Source: Flavobacteriia bacterium (GTDB taxonomy: Bacteria; Bacteroidota; Bacteroidia; Flavobacteriales; Flavobacteriaceae). Taken from it: a DNA stretch of 14,194 nt. Positions 14,176 to 14,194 of the stretch are shown here, piece after piece. The notes below the pieces were generated by a model. The model was not told where the DNA came from. It was given only the letters and a program-made list of their open reading frames with translations, and searched no databases. The number at the start of each line of letters is the position of its first letter. Position 1 is the first letter of the stretch. Position numbers and translations under genes: made by a program. The stretch is taken from the NCBI GenBank assembly GCA_018500075.1, contig JAHBAN010000144.1, positions 1 to 14,194 on the forward strand, written 5' to 3'.

Positions 14176-14194
14176 CTGTCTCTTATACACATCT
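14176..14194. other. Nextera/Tn5 mosaic-end adapter remnant (sequencing artefact)
   Basis: The last 19 bases, CTGTCTCTTATACACATCT, are exactly the reverse complement of the Tn5 mosaic end AGATGTGTATAAGAGACAG used in Nextera libraries. They abut the open oxidoreductase reading frame in mid-gene and so are not genomic. Read on the minus strand they create the false peptide start MCIRDR. Confidence 0.98.

Noticed and set aside
14175..14192. MCIRDR as the native N-terminus of the oxidoreductase
   Set aside because: Those residues are encoded by adapter sequence plus one genomic base.
1..14194. CRISPR arrays, mobile elements, phage genes, toxin-antitoxin or defence modules, tRNA or rRNA genes
   Set aside because: None was seen on either strand by reading. 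The genes are housekeeping or catabolic, and the gaps are too short and unstructured. No undescribed multi-gene system can be supported here.

Overview
This is ordinary-looking, gene-dense, GC-rich chromosomal DNA, most likely from an alphaproteobacterium of the Rhodobacteraceae (Roseobacter/Rhodobacter group). The evidence is the strong G/C preference at third codon positions, the character of MoaA, WaaA and the LPS glycosyltransferase, and the gph/glmU/glmS neighbourhood. The placement is made by eye and not by a search. I count twelve protein-coding genes (eleven complete, one cut off by the right edge). I see no rRNA, tRNA, CRISPR array, insertion sequence or phage gene. No gene-free stretch exceeds about 110 bases.

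Layout. Positions 72-2018 (minus strand) carry a phosphoglycolate-phosphatase-type HAD hydrolase (gph) followed by a DegT/DnrJ/EryC1/StrS-type PLP aminotransferase. Diverging from gph, 2127-6066 (plus strand) carries glmU and glmS, one base apart, which together supply UDP-GlcNAc for peptidoglycan and lipid A, and then an AlkD-like DNA alkylation-repair HEAT protein. Converging on that, 6145-7651 (minus strand) holds a small putative lipoprotein and a ZntB/CorA-type metal transporter, spaced like an operon. Diverging again, 7738-11122 (plus strand) is a tightly packed moaA - waaA - glycosyltransferase (GT4) cluster, joining molybdenum cofactor synthesis to LPS inner-core assembly. From the right, 11119-14175 (minus strand) holds the 3' part of an FAD-dependent DAO-family oxidoreductase and two tandem paralogous M20D amidohydrolases, probably a catabolic operon for N-acyl amino acids or related amides. 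The last amidohydrolase and the glycosyltransferase overlap tail to tail at their stop codons.

The right end is not natural: the final 19 bases are exactly the Nextera/Tn5 mosaic-end adapter, so the window stops at a contig end, and the apparent MCIRDR start of the oxidoreductase is an artefact.

I did not find a new defence, mobile or secretion system. The points most worth a second look are the adapter, a sharply bounded rare-codon patch in the most conserved part of glmS, in-frame tandem repeats in the unrecognised lipoprotein, the moaA-LPS operon, and a possible recurring intergenic element at the left edge.
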